The notes: generated by a model from the sequence alone, not told the origin. 64,000 nucleotides of DNA from Flavobacterium tiangeerense (GCF_007830355.1 NZ_VLKO01000007.1:186001-250000); one strand, 5' to 3'; positions 43,851 through 53,607 are shown, numbered from the stretch's first letter. Program-made: numbers and translations.

Positions 43851-46271
43851 TTAATTAATCACGTTCTTCGGGTTCTTCTTTTTTTCGTAATAAATTCCCC
43901 CAATCAGTAGTAACAATATTCCAACTGCACTTATCAGCGTAATCATACTACCCGTTTTTACTACTTGAGGCTCAAACTTAAATTCGATTTTATGTTTTCC
44001 TGCTGGTACTGGTAATCCTCTTAAAAGATAATCAACTCTCAAATGATCTACTTTTTTATCGTCAATGTAAGCATTCCACCCATTGCCATAATAAGCCTCA
44101 GAGAACACAGCGAAGCCTTCATTTTTATTAGTAGCAGTATACTTGATGTAATTTGGTTTATACGTAACTACAGCTATTGTAGCCGCGCTATCTTTGGCGA
44201 AAGCCGTATTTTTAACTTGAAACTCCTTTGTATTAATGACAACCGTATTTTTAGAATCTAATTTATCCAAAGCTTTCATTTCGGCATCGGGAGAATTTAC
44301 TTGTTTGACCTGACTGATAAACCAAGCATTTCCATTAGCATCAGGGTTAGCAACCGGAAATTCTTTCCCTTCCTTATCTTTCTGTATCAAATACTTCACA
44401 TTAAGCATGTTCAGCACTTCGATATTGTTTTTTACAATTTGGTAATCCAGTAACTGCTGTATCCTTCTTGGTCTCACAGCACTGTAACCACCAATAGATT
44501 TATGAAAATAAGAGGCTCTAGCACCCATAATATCTCCTACCTCAAATACTCTATAATTTGAAGTATCTTTTAAAATTTCCGCATCTGATGGAGATTCTTG
44601 GAAAGGTGCTTCTACTTGGTACTTGCTCACAAAATCTTTCCCTGAAACATAATTTTTAGCAACAAAAAACAAGTCAGAAACCATCAATAAACCTACAATT
44701 ATGATAGCAGTATTTTGAGCAAATCTCTCCTTTAAAGCCAGCCACAAAACTCCAGCTACCAATATTATAAAGAAAGCAGAGCGAAGCAAATCTGCACTAA
44801 ACAAACTCATTCGATCTTCCTTCAAAGCGTTTACAAAATCAGGACCGTAGCTTTCTTGAAAATACGAATCACTTCCACCTGAAAAACTAAACATGCTTTT
44901 ACTTAAAAACAAAATAAGAAGTATACCTAGCGAAAGAATTGTTGTTTCATACAACGATTTCCATTGCAATTTTTTATCTGATTTGAAATACGATTGTAAT
45001 CCCATTATTGCAAGTACTGGGAAGCACATTTCTAAAACTACCTGAATAGAGGAAACCGCTCTAAACTTATCATACAACGGTATGTACTCAATAAAAAAAT
45101 CAGTTAATAAAGGGAAATTTTTTCCCCAAGAAAGCAATAAGGAAACAAATACGCCTGCTAAAAAAACGTATTTAATTTTTCTTTGATCTAAAAACAAAGC
45201 CATCACTGCCAAAAAGAAAACTACAATTCCTATGTAAGCTGGTGCCGCCACAATTGGTTGATCTCCCCAATAAGTAGGCATTCCTGAGACAAAATCAGTT
45301 GCTTGATCCTCTGGAACCCCTTGTCCTATCATGAACTCAAACATGTGGCTATCCTTGCCTACTTTTTCATTATTTGAACCTCCAAAAAGACGAGGAGCAA
45401 TAAGGTTAAAGCTTTCCATTACACCATAACTATATTCGGTAATATAATCTTTAGACATAGATGAAGTAGTCTGGTTTTTAGTCCCATCAGGGTTAAAGGT
45501 AAGCTCACTTTTCCCTCTAATACTGAAATTAGTATACTCAGAAGTAGCCAACAAGTTAGTTGCATTGGCACCAAGCGCAAAAACACCAGCAACTGCCAGA
45601 GCTCCAAAAGAATATAGTAACGCCTTATATTCTTTATCTTTTAGGTGTTTATATATAAAATACGCAGAAAGTATTAAAAGGAAAATCAAGAGGTAGTACG
45701 TCATTTGAAAGTGATTTGCATTGATCTCTAATGCTGTCGCAAAAAGTGTAATCAAACCACCCAACACGTATTTCTTTTGGAAAACCAAAATAAATCCCGC
45801 CACAACAAGTGGCATGTACCCAATTGCATGTGCTTTTGCATTATGACCTACACCCAAAATAACAATCAAATAAGTGGAAAATCCAAAAGCCAAGGCTCCG
45901 AAGAAGGCCTTTAGAGGATCTATTTTCAGCACTAATAATAATGCATAAAAACCTAAGAAGTAAAGAAATAAATAGTCCGCAGGACGTGGTAAAAATCGCA
46001 ACGCATCATCAAGAACACCTATATAATCATGCGAATACTTGGCTCCTAATTGATACGTAGGCATACCGCCAAAGGCTGAATTAGTCCAATACGGTTCTAC
46101 ATCATTTGTGGCTCTAAAATCGTTTTGCTCCTTGGCCATACCTGTATATTGAACAATATCCGATTGAAAAATTTGTTTGCCTTGCAAAACTGGATAAAAG
46201 TAAATCAAGGAAACAAGAACAAAACCAAAAATGGCAAGAGCGTGTGGGTAAAACTTATTAATTATTTTCAA
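43851..46271 (-). CDS. YfhO-family multispanning membrane protein
   Basis: 806 residues from a TTG at 46271 (no ATG before the first membrane helix at about 9-30). Around 12 helices in the first 560 residues, a large soluble C-terminal part (about 570-770, rich in beta strands: YIKYTATNKNEGFAVFSEAYYGNGWNAYIDDKKV), and a last helix at about 778-797. The block FSEAYYxGWxAYxDG and DYLLRGLPVPAGKHKIEFKFEP is typical of YfhO/DUF-type GT-C glycosyltransferases that transfer sugars from a lipid carrier outside the cytoplasm. It is followed by a GT4-like gene, so a surface glycan modification is likely. Confidence 0.9.
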   Translation of the reverse strand: MKIINKFYPHALAIFGFVLVSLIYFYPVLQGKQIFQSDIVQYTGMAKEQNDFRATNDVEPYWTNSAFGGMPTYQLGAKYSHDYIGVLDDALRFLPRPADYLFLYFLGFYALLLVLKIDPLKAFFGALAFGFSTYLIVILGVGHNAKAHAIGYMPLVVAGFILVFQKKYVLGGLITLFATALEINANHFQMTYYLLIFLLILSAYFIYKHLKDKEYKALLYSFGALAVAGVFALGANATNLLATSEYTNFSIRGKSELTFNPDGTKNQTTSSMSKDYITEYSYGVMESFNLIAPRLFGGSNNEKVGKDSHMFEFMIGQGVPEDQATDFVSGMPTYWGDQPIVAAPAYIGIVVFFLAVMALFLDQRKIKYVFLAGVFVSLLLSWGKNFPLLTDFFIEYIPLYDKFRAVSSIQVVLEMCFPVLAIMGLQSYFKSDKKLQWKSLYETTILSLGILLILFLSKSMFSFSGGSDSYFQESYGPDFVNALKEDRMSLFSADLLRSAFFIILVAGVLWLALKERFAQNTAIIIVGLLMVSDLFFVAKNYVSGKDFVSKYQVEAPFQESPSDAEILKDTSNYRVFEVGDIMGARASYFHKSIGGYSAVRPRRIQQLLDYQIVKNNIEVLNMLNVKYLIQKDKEGKEFPVANPDANGNAWFISQVKQVNSPDAEMKALDKLDSKNTVVINTKEFQVKNTAFAKDSAATIAVVTYKPNYIKYTATNKNEGFAVFSEAYYGNGWNAYIDDKKVDHLRVDYLLRGLPVPAGKHKIEFKFEPQVVKTGSMITLISAVGILLLLIGGIYYEKKKNPKNVIN

Positions 46272-46324
46272 TTTATAATGTATTGGATTTAATAAATGTA
46301 TTGATGTGGTTCAAGCAAAACGAT

Positions 46325-46609
46325 TTAATCTATTTCTTCATAGTCCACGTAATCCCCTACTTTTTTAGTTTCGCGAGGTTTTTTTACGTTTTCTGTGCTA
46401 TAAATTATTTCATCTTGTTGCTGCTGTTGCTGCGAATTGTTCCAAGATTTTTGCTGATATTGCTGTTGTTGCATGTTTTGACCTGCTTTTTCTACTACCT
46501 TTTTTATAATTAATGGCAAAAAAAGTTTTGCTAAAAATTTGAATATGTAGTAAAATGCAATGATAAATAAAATTGTATTTAAAACACTTTTAAAAGAAGC
46601 TGTTTGCAT
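46325..46609 (-). CDS. DUF4834-like small membrane protein
   Basis: 94 residues from the ATG at 46609; a start further upstream would add an unlikely segment. One N-terminal helix (about 8-35: VLNTILFIIAFYYIFKFLAKLFLPLII), then KKVVEKAGQNM, a Gln-rich low-complexity part (QQQQYQQKSWNNSQQQQQQ) and a C-terminal KVGDYVDYEEID. This layout matches DUF4834 proteins of Bacteroidota. Function unknown. It is the first gene of a minus-strand run that continues with YfhO, glycosyltransferase and flippase. Confidence 0.75.
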   Translation of the reverse strand: MQTASFKSVLNTILFIIAFYYIFKFLAKLFLPLIIKKVVEKAGQNMQQQQYQQKSWNNSQQQQQQDEIIYSTENVKKPRETKKVGDYVDYEEID

Positions 46610-46698
46610 AAAGGTAATTTTTTCCAAAAATAATAAATTCAGAACTATATTTGGGGACAAAATTAAGATATCATTCTTAATTAAATGATAAATTATAG

Positions 46699-46706
46699 TA
46701 CTTTTG
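46699..46706 (+). promoter_or_regulatory. Candidate -7 box (TACTTTTG)
   Basis: Exact TAnnTTTG match 37 bases before the ATG at 46743; no clear -33 element. Confidence 0.5.
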
Positions 46707-46742
46707 AAAAGCTATGTTACACCAAAAACAAAAAAAACAATT

Positions 46743-47702
46743 ATGCGAAAATTTAAATCATTCCTTGTAGCGGCTCTTTTTGCAATTCCAAGTATTCAAT
46801 ATGCACAGTACACCGATGAAATAAACTCTAATAGACCCGGAGAAACCATGTCTGCATTTGCCGTGGGTAAATCAGTTATTCAGGTTGAAACAGGAGTTTA
46901 CGGAATCAATCAAAAACACAATTTATTGGGGTATGAAGCAAATGGTTTTGGTCTTGATGCCACATTGCGCTGGGGTTTGTTTCTGGAACGTTTAGAGTTG
47001 ATAGCTGATATTCAATATCAAAATGAGACCTATACTTCTTTATTCAGCAAAACCGCTATTGCTGATTTTAAACAACTTGTATTAGGAGCAAAATATTTAA
47101 TTTACGACCCTAATAAAAATTATAAGAAAAAAGTAAACCTATATAGCTGGAAAGCAAACAAGGCGTTTCACTGGCGTCAATTAATCCCAGCTGTTTCAGG
47201 TTTTGTAGGTGTAAATTATTCGGCAGAGAATAATCCGTATGCGTTTTCAAACAGAAACCCAACCGAAAGTAGATACCCTGCTCAATTCTCGCCAAAAGCA
47301 ATGTTGATTACGCAAAACAATCTGGGTGACGGAAGATGGGTTTTAGTTTCAAACATCATTGCTGATTATATAGGTACTGAATTTCCTAATTATAGCTATG
47401 CCGTTACCTTAACACGTGGTTTTAATAATAAATGGTCTGGTTTTGTAGAAAATCAAGGCATAAAAAGTGAATTATATGCAGATGCCATTGTGAGAGGTGG
47501 AGCAGCTTATTTACTCAACAAAAACATGCAAGTAGACGCTTCAATAGGCACTAGTTTAAAAGAGACTCCATCCGCTTTATTTGGTGGAATCGGTTTTTCA
47601 TGGCGATATGATGGCAAATATAAAGAAGTTCGCATTGATGTAGAACCTAATAAAAAAGAAGCTAAAGCAAAAAAAGTAGCTAAAAAAATTAAAAAAGGAT
47701 AA
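46743..47702 (+). CDS. Outer-membrane beta-barrel protein, MetA/transporter-like
   Basis: 319 residues from the ATG at 46743, which begins a signal peptide (MRKFKSFLVAALFAIPSIQYAQ). The mature chain opens with INSNRPGETMSAFAVGKSVIQVETGVYG, the conserved start of the phenol MetA pathway/transporter-like barrel family. Repeated beta strands follow, ending in GFSWRYDGKYKEVRIDVEP and a Lys-rich tail (KKEAKAKKVAKKIKKG) unusual for a barrel and probably periplasmic. Substrate unknown. It is followed 23 bases later by the GNAT-like gene, so the two may be cotranscribed. Confidence 0.85.
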   Translation: MRKFKSFLVAALFAIPSIQYAQYTDEINSNRPGETMSAFAVGKSVIQVETGVYGINQKHNLLGYEANGFGLDATLRWGLFLERLELIADIQYQNETYTSLFSKTAIADFKQLVLGAKYLIYDPNKNYKKKVNLYSWKANKAFHWRQLIPAVSGFVGVNYSAENNPYAFSNRNPTESRYPAQFSPKAMLITQNNLGDGRWVLVSNIIADYIGTEFPNYSYAVTLTRGFNNKWSGFVENQGIKSELYADAIVRGGAAYLLNKNMQVDASIGTSLKETPSALFGGIGFSWRYDGKYKEVRIDVEPNKKEAKAKKVAKKIKKG

Positions 47703-47724
47703 TAAAAACATTCTAAAACACAAC

Positions 47725-48843
47725 ATGATTACAATACACGAAGCCGTATCAAAAAAAGAATTAACAGCGTTCATTAAATTTCCTTTTTCCCTTTACAAAA
47801 ATAATCCCTACTGGGTTCCGCCGCTTATTGCGGATGAGCTCGAAACATTTGATAAAACAAAAAATCCAGCTTTTGAAAATGCAGAAGCCTATTTTTATGT
47901 AGCCAAAAAAAACAATGAAATCGTTGGCCGAATTACAGCAATAATTAATTGGAGTGAGGTAAAAAACCAACAGAAATTAAAAGTACGTTTTGGTTGGTTT
48001 GATGTAATTGATGACATCGAAGTGACAAAAGCTCTATTAGAAAAGGTTTACGAACTTGGCAAAAAAAACAATCTAGATCATGTAGAGGGACCTATGGGAT
48101 TTTCAAATCTTGACAAAGTTGGGGTCATGACTGAGGGTTTTAATGAAATTAGCACAATGATCACTTGGTACAACCATCCTTATTATGCAAACCATTTTAG
48201 AGAACTAGGATTTAAAGTTGAGAAAGAATATTTAGAGAGTAAATTCCCTTTTGAAAATGTAAAACTTGAGTTTTTTGAAAAGGCAAATGATTTGGTTAAA
48301 AAAAGATATCAATTGAGTCCGCTGAACTTTAAAACCACAAAAGAAGTAATCCCGCACGTGGATAAAATGTTTGATTTATTCAATAAATCCTACGCTTCCT
48401 TATCCTCTTTTGTAGCTATTTCTGATACACAAAAAGAGTATTTTAAGAAAAAGTACATCAGCTTTATCAATCCTGAATTTATAAAGTTTGTTGAAGATAA
48501 AGACCATAACATTGTCGCTTTTAGTATTGTAATGCCTGATTTTGCTGAAGCTTTACAAAAATCCAAAGGAAAATTGTTTCCGTTTGGGTTCTTACACATG
48601 CTCAAGGCTAGAAAACAAAGTAAAAATGTGATTTTTTATCTAATAGGTGTACTACCCGAATACCAAAACAAAGCCGTAACCGCCATTCTATTCAAGGAAT
48701 GTTATGAAACATTTAAAGAAAAAGGGATCTTAAACTGTTTTAGAACTCCTGAACTTGCAGATAATGTTGCTATTCAAAATCTGTGGAAACATTTTGACCC
48801 TCAAGTACATAAAAAGCGTTGTACTTTTAGAGCTGAATTGTAA
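47725..48843 (+). CDS. GNAT-superfamily-like protein
   Basis: 372 residues. Characteristic blocks are FIKFPFSLYKNNPYWVPPLIADE at the N-terminus, AEAYFYVAKKNNEIVGRITAIIN (the acetyl-CoA-site-like strand of GNAT proteins), GPMGFSNLDKVGVMTEGF, and a second GNAT-like half with VIFYLIGVLPEYQNKAVTAILFKECYE, in which the pyrophosphate loop is present in modified form. Homologues are sometimes called GTP cyclohydrolase, but the metal and catalytic residues of that family are not seen. Double GNAT-like fold, acceptor unknown. Cytoplasmic. It ends at a terminator. Confidence 0.8.
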   Translation: MITIHEAVSKKELTAFIKFPFSLYKNNPYWVPPLIADELETFDKTKNPAFENAEAYFYVAKKNNEIVGRITAIINWSEVKNQQKLKVRFGWFDVIDDIEVTKALLEKVYELGKKNNLDHVEGPMGFSNLDKVGVMTEGFNEISTMITWYNHPYYANHFRELGFKVEKEYLESKFPFENVKLEFFEKANDLVKKRYQLSPLNFKTTKEVIPHVDKMFDLFNKSYASLSSFVAISDTQKEYFKKKYISFINPEFIKFVEDKDHNIVAFSIVMPDFAEALQKSKGKLFPFGFLHMLKARKQSKNVIFYLIGVLPEYQNKAVTAILFKECYETFKEKGILNCFRTPELADNVAIQNLWKHFDPQVHKKRCTFRAEL

Positions 48844-48857
48844 ACATTAACCCATAA

Positions 48858-48892
48858 AAAAACCATCTGTTTAAAAGTAACAGATGGTTTTT
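48858..48892. terminator. Bidirectional terminator between convergent genes
   Basis: AAAAACCATCTGTT / AACAGATGGTTTTT, 14-bp perfect stem with a short loop, between the GNAT-like and aminotransferase genes. Confidence 0.93.
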
Positions 48893-48911
48893 ATAATTTT
48901 AGAATAAGATC

Positions 48912-50174
48912 TTAAGCGTCTAAATCAACTGTAGTTCTACTTGCAATCTCCTTATAAGTACCATTTTCTAGTTTTTCACGTATAGCTTCAAATGCTGTCA
49001 ATGTTTCATTAACATCATCAATAGTATGTGAAGTTGTAGGTATCATACGCAATAAAATAATTCCTTTTGGAATTACAGGATAGATTACAATACTTAAAAA
49101 GATACCATAATTTTCTCTTAAATCATTTACCATCACCATAGCTTCTGGAACACTTCCTTCAAGATAAACTGGAGTAACACACGTATTAGTATCACCAATA
49201 TTAAAGTTTCTCTCTTTTAATCCGTTTTGTAATGCGTTTACATTTTCCCAAAGTTTATCTTTCAATCCTGGGTTGTTACGCAACAATTCCAATCTTTTTA
49301 AAGAACCAATAGTTTGAATCATTGGCAATGCTTTGGCAAACATTTGAGAACGTAAATTGTATTTTAAATAATCAATAATATCTTTATCAGCGGCTACAAA
49401 AGCACCAATATTAGCCATCGATTTTGCAAATGTCGAGAAGTAAACATCGATACCATCTTGACAACCTTGCTCCTCACCTGCTCCAGCTCCTGTTTTACCT
49501 AAGGTTCCAAAACCGTGTGCATCATCAACTAGCAAACGGAAATTGTACTTTTCTTTTAAAGCAACAATTTCTTTCAATTTACCTTGTTGACCACGCATAC
49601 CAAAAACACCTTCGGTAATAAACAAAATCCCACCACCTGTTTCAGTAGCCATTTTAGTTGCACGTTGCAGGTTTTTCTCCATACTTTCAAGATCATTGTG
49701 CTTGTAAGTATATCTTTTCCCACTGTGCAAACGTACTCCATCTATAATACATGCATGTGCGTCTACGTCATATACAATAATGTCGTTACGTGTCACTAAA
49801 GCATCAATAGTGGACATAATTCCTTGGTATCCAAAATTCAACAAGTAAGCTGATTCTTTCATAACAAAAGCGGCTAACTCATTCTCTAATTGCTCATGAT
49901 ATTTAGTGTGACCACTCATCATTCTAGCTCCCATAGGATATGCGGCTCCATACTGTGCAGCGGCATCTGTATCAGCCTGACGAACTTCAGGATGATTGGC
50001 TAGACCTAAATAGTCATTCAAACTCCAATTCAAAATATTTTTACCTCCAAACTGCATTCTTGGTCCCAACTCACCTTCTAATTTTGGAAAAACAAAATAC
50101 CCTTCAGCTTGTGAAGCCCATTTCCCTAAAGGACCTTTATTGTTTTGAATTCTTTCGAATAAATCTTTTACCAT
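48912..50174 (-). CDS. spt: Serine palmitoyltransferase-like aminotransferase (AONS/KBL family)
   Basis: 420 residues from the ATG at 50174 (MVKDLFERIQNN). PLP-dependent alpha-oxoamine synthase. Motifs: NDYLGLANHPEV, GARMMSGHTKYHEQLE, NFGYQGIMSTIDALV, LVDDAHGFGTLG with the ring-binding Asp, and the PLP lysine in STFAKSMAN. The sequence follows the pattern of Bacteroidota serine palmitoyltransferases, which condense serine and acyl-CoA to 3-ketodihydrosphingosine for sphingolipids. 8-amino-7-oxononanoate synthase or glycine C-acetyltransferase are the close alternatives. Cytoplasmic. Monocistronic. Confidence 0.88.
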   Translation of the reverse strand: MVKDLFERIQNNKGPLGKWASQAEGYFVFPKLEGELGPRMQFGGKNILNWSLNDYLGLANHPEVRQADTDAAAQYGAAYPMGARMMSGHTKYHEQLENELAAFVMKESAYLLNFGYQGIMSTIDALVTRNDIIVYDVDAHACIIDGVRLHSGKRYTYKHNDLESMEKNLQRATKMATETGGGILFITEGVFGMRGQQGKLKEIVALKEKYNFRLLVDDAHGFGTLGKTGAGAGEEQGCQDGIDVYFSTFAKSMANIGAFVAADKDIIDYLKYNLRSQMFAKALPMIQTIGSLKRLELLRNNPGLKDKLWENVNALQNGLKERNFNIGDTNTCVTPVYLEGSVPEAMVMVNDLRENYGIFLSIVIYPVIPKGIILLRMIPTTSHTIDDVNETLTAFEAIREKLENGTYKEIASRTTVDLDA

Positions 50175-50407
50175 AATATGTAAAGTAATAATTTTAATTT
50201 TAAGAAGTTGCAAAAATAATTATTTAAATTTTATAAAGGACTTGAAAGTAAATTTATTTTTCAAGCAATCTAATCCTACGAAAATTAAGATATTTCAAAC
50301 GCCAAAATTCAAACATAATGATACTAAAATTCTAGGAATCCCTTTTTATAGTGCATTTTTAAACAAATCAAATACTAAACATTCCAACCATAACACAATA
50401 AACTTTG

Positions 50408-50415
50408 TATATTTG
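50408..50415 (+). promoter_or_regulatory. Candidate -7 box (TATATTTG)
   Basis: Exact TAnnTTTG match 25 bases before the ATG at 50440; -33 element unclear. Confidence 0.5.
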
Positions 50416-50439
50416 ACTTACTAAAATAAATTTAAATTT

Positions 50440-51204
50440 ATGTCTAACAATACAAAGGAATTAAAACTAGCGGTACTTATTGATGCTGACAACGTTCCCT
50501 ACAGTAATGTAAAAGGAATGATGGAAGAGATTGCTAAGTTTGGTACGCCTACTACAAAACGCATCTATGCCGATTGGACAAAACCAAATGCTAGCGGTTG
50601 GAAAAGTGTATTATTAGAACATGCCATTACTCCTATACAACAATACAGTTATACAGTAGGCAAAAATTCCTCAGATTCAGCCATGATTATTGATGCCATG
50701 GATTTACTCTATTCTGATAAAGTAGATGGTTTTTGTATTGTATCCAGCGACTCTGATTTCACAAGACTTGCCATTCGATTGCGAGAATCTGGAATGAAGG
50801 TCATAGGAATAGGCGAACAAAAAACACCCAATTCATTCATTGTAGCTTGTGACCGATTTGTATACATTGAAGTCTTGGACGGAGCAATCAAAAAGAAAGA
50901 ACCAAAAAGAACAGCAACAGATCCTAAAAAACCATCTCCTAAAAGCTTAAATAAAGTAGACCTGCAAACTATAGAATTAATTGAATCTACCATTGAAGAT
51001 ATTGGTGATGATAGCGGATGGGCGTTTCTAGGTGATGTTGGAAATTTAATTGTAAAAAAGAAACCCGAGTTTGACCCAAGGAATTATGGTTTTTCAAAAC
51101 TAACTCCGATGTTGAAATCCTTGACAGATATTCTTGAAATAGATGAGCGCGACTCAGATAAAAAAGGAATCAAACACGTTTATGTACGATTGCGATTTAG
51201 CTAA
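50440..51204 (+). CDS. NYN-domain protein with C-terminal OST-HTH/LOTUS domain
   Basis: 254 residues. The N-terminal NYN (PIN-like) RNase domain at about 8-150 contains AVLIDADNVPY with the acidic metal site, ADWTKPNASGWK, DSAMIIDAMDLLY and VDGFCIVSSDSDFTRLAIRLRESG, the LabA/DUF88 hallmark. A Lys/Pro linker follows, then a C-terminal OST-HTH/LOTUS domain at about 175-254 (WAFLGDVGNLIVKKKPEFDPRNYGFSKLTPMLKSL), known to bind RNA or partner proteins. A putative RNA-processing nuclease in the cytoplasm. The combination is common in bacteria but targets are unknown. Confidence 0.9.
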   Translation: MSNNTKELKLAVLIDADNVPYSNVKGMMEEIAKFGTPTTKRIYADWTKPNASGWKSVLLEHAITPIQQYSYTVGKNSSDSAMIIDAMDLLYSDKVDGFCIVSSDSDFTRLAIRLRESGMKVIGIGEQKTPNSFIVACDRFVYIEVLDGAIKKKEPKRTATDPKKPSPKSLNKVDLQTIELIESTIEDIGDDSGWAFLGDVGNLIVKKKPEFDPRNYGFSKLTPMLKSLTDILEIDERDSDKKGIKHVYVRLRFS

Positions 51205-51300
51205 CATCTCTTCTACTTTTGGTTTCCAAAATTAAAAACATTTTTAACAAGAACTTATCCATTTTGAATACAAAGCCATTTTCAAATTGAAATTTAATAT

Positions 51301-52806
51301 ATGAGAACAAAATTTTTCCTTTTTGGTTTCCTTTCTTTGTTAGTAAGCGTGATCATAAACATCTATTTTCAAAAAGCATACTTCCTTAGTTTCATTTTAT
51401 TATTAATACTAATTATTGGAGTTTACAACAGCGTACAAACCAAGCATACCATATTAAGAAACTTTCCTGTTTTAGGATACTTTAGATATTTATTTGAAAA
51501 CATAGCTCCCGAAATCCAACAATATTTCATAGAAAGAAATACAGATGGCAAGCCTTTTTCAAGAAATGAAAGGTCATTAGTCTACCAAAGAGCAAAAAAC
51601 TTAAGCGCTACAACGGCTTTTGGAACACAATTACATCTTAACCAACCCGATTACGAAGGCATCAAGCACTCCATATTTCCTGTAAAAGTCAATGAAGAGC
51701 TACCCCGAGTAGTTGTAGGAGGACCAGATTGCAAACAACCATACTCAGCTTCTTTACTCAATATATCCGCGATGAGTTTTGGTTCTTTAAGCGAGAACGC
51801 AATCATTGCACTTAATAATGGCGCAAAGAAAGGCGACTTTTATCATAACACAGGCGAAGGAGGTTTAACGGAATTCCATCTTCAAGGCGGAGCAATTGTT
51901 TGGCAAATAGGAACTGGATATTTTGGATGTAGAGATAAGCATGGAGCATTTGATGTTCAAAAATTTACAGAAAAAGCAAATCTCCCATCTGTAAAAATGA
52001 TAGAAATCAAACTATCACAAGGTGCTAAGCCCGGTCATGGCGGAGTACTTCCTGCAAGTAAAAACACCCCATTAATAGCTAAGATACGAGGCGTAGAACC
52101 GCATACTACTATTCTATCACCACCGAGCCACTCTGCTTTTCATGATGCTAGTGGTTTGATACAATTCATACAAACACTGAGAACGGCATCAAATGGAAAA
52201 CCCATTGGATTTAAACTGTGCATTGGAATAACCGAAGAATTTGAAGCTATTTGTCAAAAAATGATAGCACAAAATTGTTTTCCAGACTTTATAACGGTTG
52301 ATGGTGCAGAAGGCGGAACGGGTGCTGCACCACTAGAATTTTCTGACGGAGTAGGCATGCCATTAGAACCAGCGCTTATTTTTGTAAACAAAACATTGAC
52401 CCAGTTCAACATAAAAGATAAAATAAAAATTATCTCTAGCGGTAAAATAATAACTGGTCATGCCATTTTAAGAGCCATTGCCATGGGAGCAGACATTTGC
52501 AATACAGCTAGAGGATTTATGTTCTCACTAGGATGTATTCAAGCCTTGAAATGCAACAATAATACTTGTCCAACAGGAGTAGCCACTCAGGATAAAATGC
52601 TCATGAAAGGATTAGTGGTAACCGATAAGTCTGAAAGGGTTTATCATTTTCATCACAATACGTTACATGCTGCAAACGAACTTTTGGCAGCGTCAGGAAA
52701 ATCTAGTTTTCAAGATGTTGACAGTAGCATTTTTATGCGTGGTGATGAGTTTACCAAATTATCTGATTTGTATTTCCCGGATAATTTGACTCGAGTTTTT
52801 AATTAA
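51301..52806 (+). CDS. FMN-binding glutamate synthase-domain protein
   Basis: 501 residues. Two N-terminal membrane helices (about 6-24 and 29-45) are followed by the GltB-like synthase domain: ISAMSFGSLSENAIIALNNGAKKG, GGLTEFHLQGGAIVWQIGTGYFG, IKLSQGAKPGHGGVLP, ITVDGAEGGTGAAPLEFSDGVGMP, and the cluster region GCIQALKCNNNTCPTGVATQD, whose Cys residues match the [3Fe-4S] ligands of glutamate synthase. The glutamine amidotransferase and the small NADPH subunit are missing, so this is not a normal GOGAT. It belongs to the archaeal-type/stand-alone GltS-domain family, whose substrate is unsettled. The membrane anchor is notable. Confidence 0.88.
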   Translation: MRTKFFLFGFLSLLVSVIINIYFQKAYFLSFILLLILIIGVYNSVQTKHTILRNFPVLGYFRYLFENIAPEIQQYFIERNTDGKPFSRNERSLVYQRAKNLSATTAFGTQLHLNQPDYEGIKHSIFPVKVNEELPRVVVGGPDCKQPYSASLLNISAMSFGSLSENAIIALNNGAKKGDFYHNTGEGGLTEFHLQGGAIVWQIGTGYFGCRDKHGAFDVQKFTEKANLPSVKMIEIKLSQGAKPGHGGVLPASKNTPLIAKIRGVEPHTTILSPPSHSAFHDASGLIQFIQTLRTASNGKPIGFKLCIGITEEFEAICQKMIAQNCFPDFITVDGAEGGTGAAPLEFSDGVGMPLEPALIFVNKTLTQFNIKDKIKIISSGKIITGHAILRAIAMGADICNTARGFMFSLGCIQALKCNNNTCPTGVATQDKMLMKGLVVTDKSERVYHFHHNTLHAANELLAASGKSSFQDVDSSIFMRGDEFTKLSDLYFPDNLTRVFN

Positions 52807-52837
52807 AAAAGTACATTTAAAATTCTTAACTAAAATC

Positions 52838-53416
52838 ATGAAAATAGTTTTCGCTTCTAACAACAAAAATAAAATTATAGAACTTCAAAGCATGCTTCCA
52901 GAAAGCGTAACAATATTGAGCCTTGAAAGCATAGGATGCCATGAAGAAATTCCAGAAACAGCATCAACAATTGAAGGAAATGCCATTTTAAAAGCAAATT
53001 ATGTAACTCAAAAATACGGCTACGACTGTTTTGCAGATGATACAGGTCTTGAGGTACTAGCACTTGATGGAGCGCCCGGAGTTTACAGCGCCAGATATGC
53101 CGGTGAGCAACGTAATCCTGAAGACAATATGAATCTCTTATTAAAAAATTTAACAGATAAAGAAACTAGAGCAGCACAATTTAAAACCGTAATAGCTTTA
53201 AATTTAAACGGCGAACAACATTTATTTACTGGTATTGCCAAAGGTGAAATTACGTTAGAAAAAATTGGCAATCAAGGTTTTGGTTACGATCCCATATTCC
53301 AACCAGAGGGATATATTGAAACTTTTGCTCAACTACCATTAGAACTAAAAAATGAAATTAGCCATAGAGGTAAGGCAACAAAACAACTATTAGCGCATCT
53401 AAAAAACAAAAGTTAA
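52838..53416 (+). CDS. rdgB: Non-canonical purine NTP pyrophosphatase (RdgB/HAM1)
   Basis: 192 residues. Hydrolyses ITP, XTP and their deoxy forms to monophosphates and so keeps inosine out of DNA. HAM1 motifs: KIVFASNNKNKIIEL at the N-terminus, FADDTGLEVLALDGAPGVYSARYAG in the middle, and GFGYDPIFQPEG with SHRGKA near the end. Length is normal for the family (190-200). Cytoplasmic. It begins 31 bases after the glutamate synthase-like gene, so cotranscription is possible. Confidence 0.97.
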   Translation: MKIVFASNNKNKIIELQSMLPESVTILSLESIGCHEEIPETASTIEGNAILKANYVTQKYGYDCFADDTGLEVLALDGAPGVYSARYAGEQRNPEDNMNLLLKNLTDKETRAAQFKTVIALNLNGEQHLFTGIAKGEITLEKIGNQGFGYDPIFQPEGYIETFAQLPLELKNEISHRGKATKQLLAHLKNKS

Positions 53417-53578
53417 GCAAAAACAATAAAAATTTACTTGAAAAACATAGTTGCAAAGCTATATTTTTTGTATCAAAAATAATCCAAAATTGAACAACAA
53501 ATCATAACTTTCTGATAATCAAATTATAATAAATCATTAAATCTTGAAATAGCATTAGTTTATATGAATAATTTAGAG

Positions 53579-53586
53579 TAATTTTG
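53579..53586 (+). promoter_or_regulatory. Candidate -7 box of the DEAD helicase gene (TAATTTTG)
   Basis: Exact TAnnTTTG match 22 bases before the ATG at 53608. The TTG at 53544-53546 is too far upstream for a normal -33 box. Confidence 0.45.
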
Positions 53587-53607
53587 CACCCTATTTTAAA
53601 AATACAT

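Noticed and set aside
47725-48843. Assignment as GTP cyclohydrolase
   Set aside because: The sequence reads as a GNAT-like fold; the zinc-binding Cys/His pattern of GTP cyclohydrolases is not seen.
50242-50424. 60-codon open frame upstream of the NYN gene
   Set aside because: It starts with a non-ATG codon, has Lys/Asn/Phe-rich composition expected of AT-rich non-coding DNA, and covers the promoter box of the next gene.
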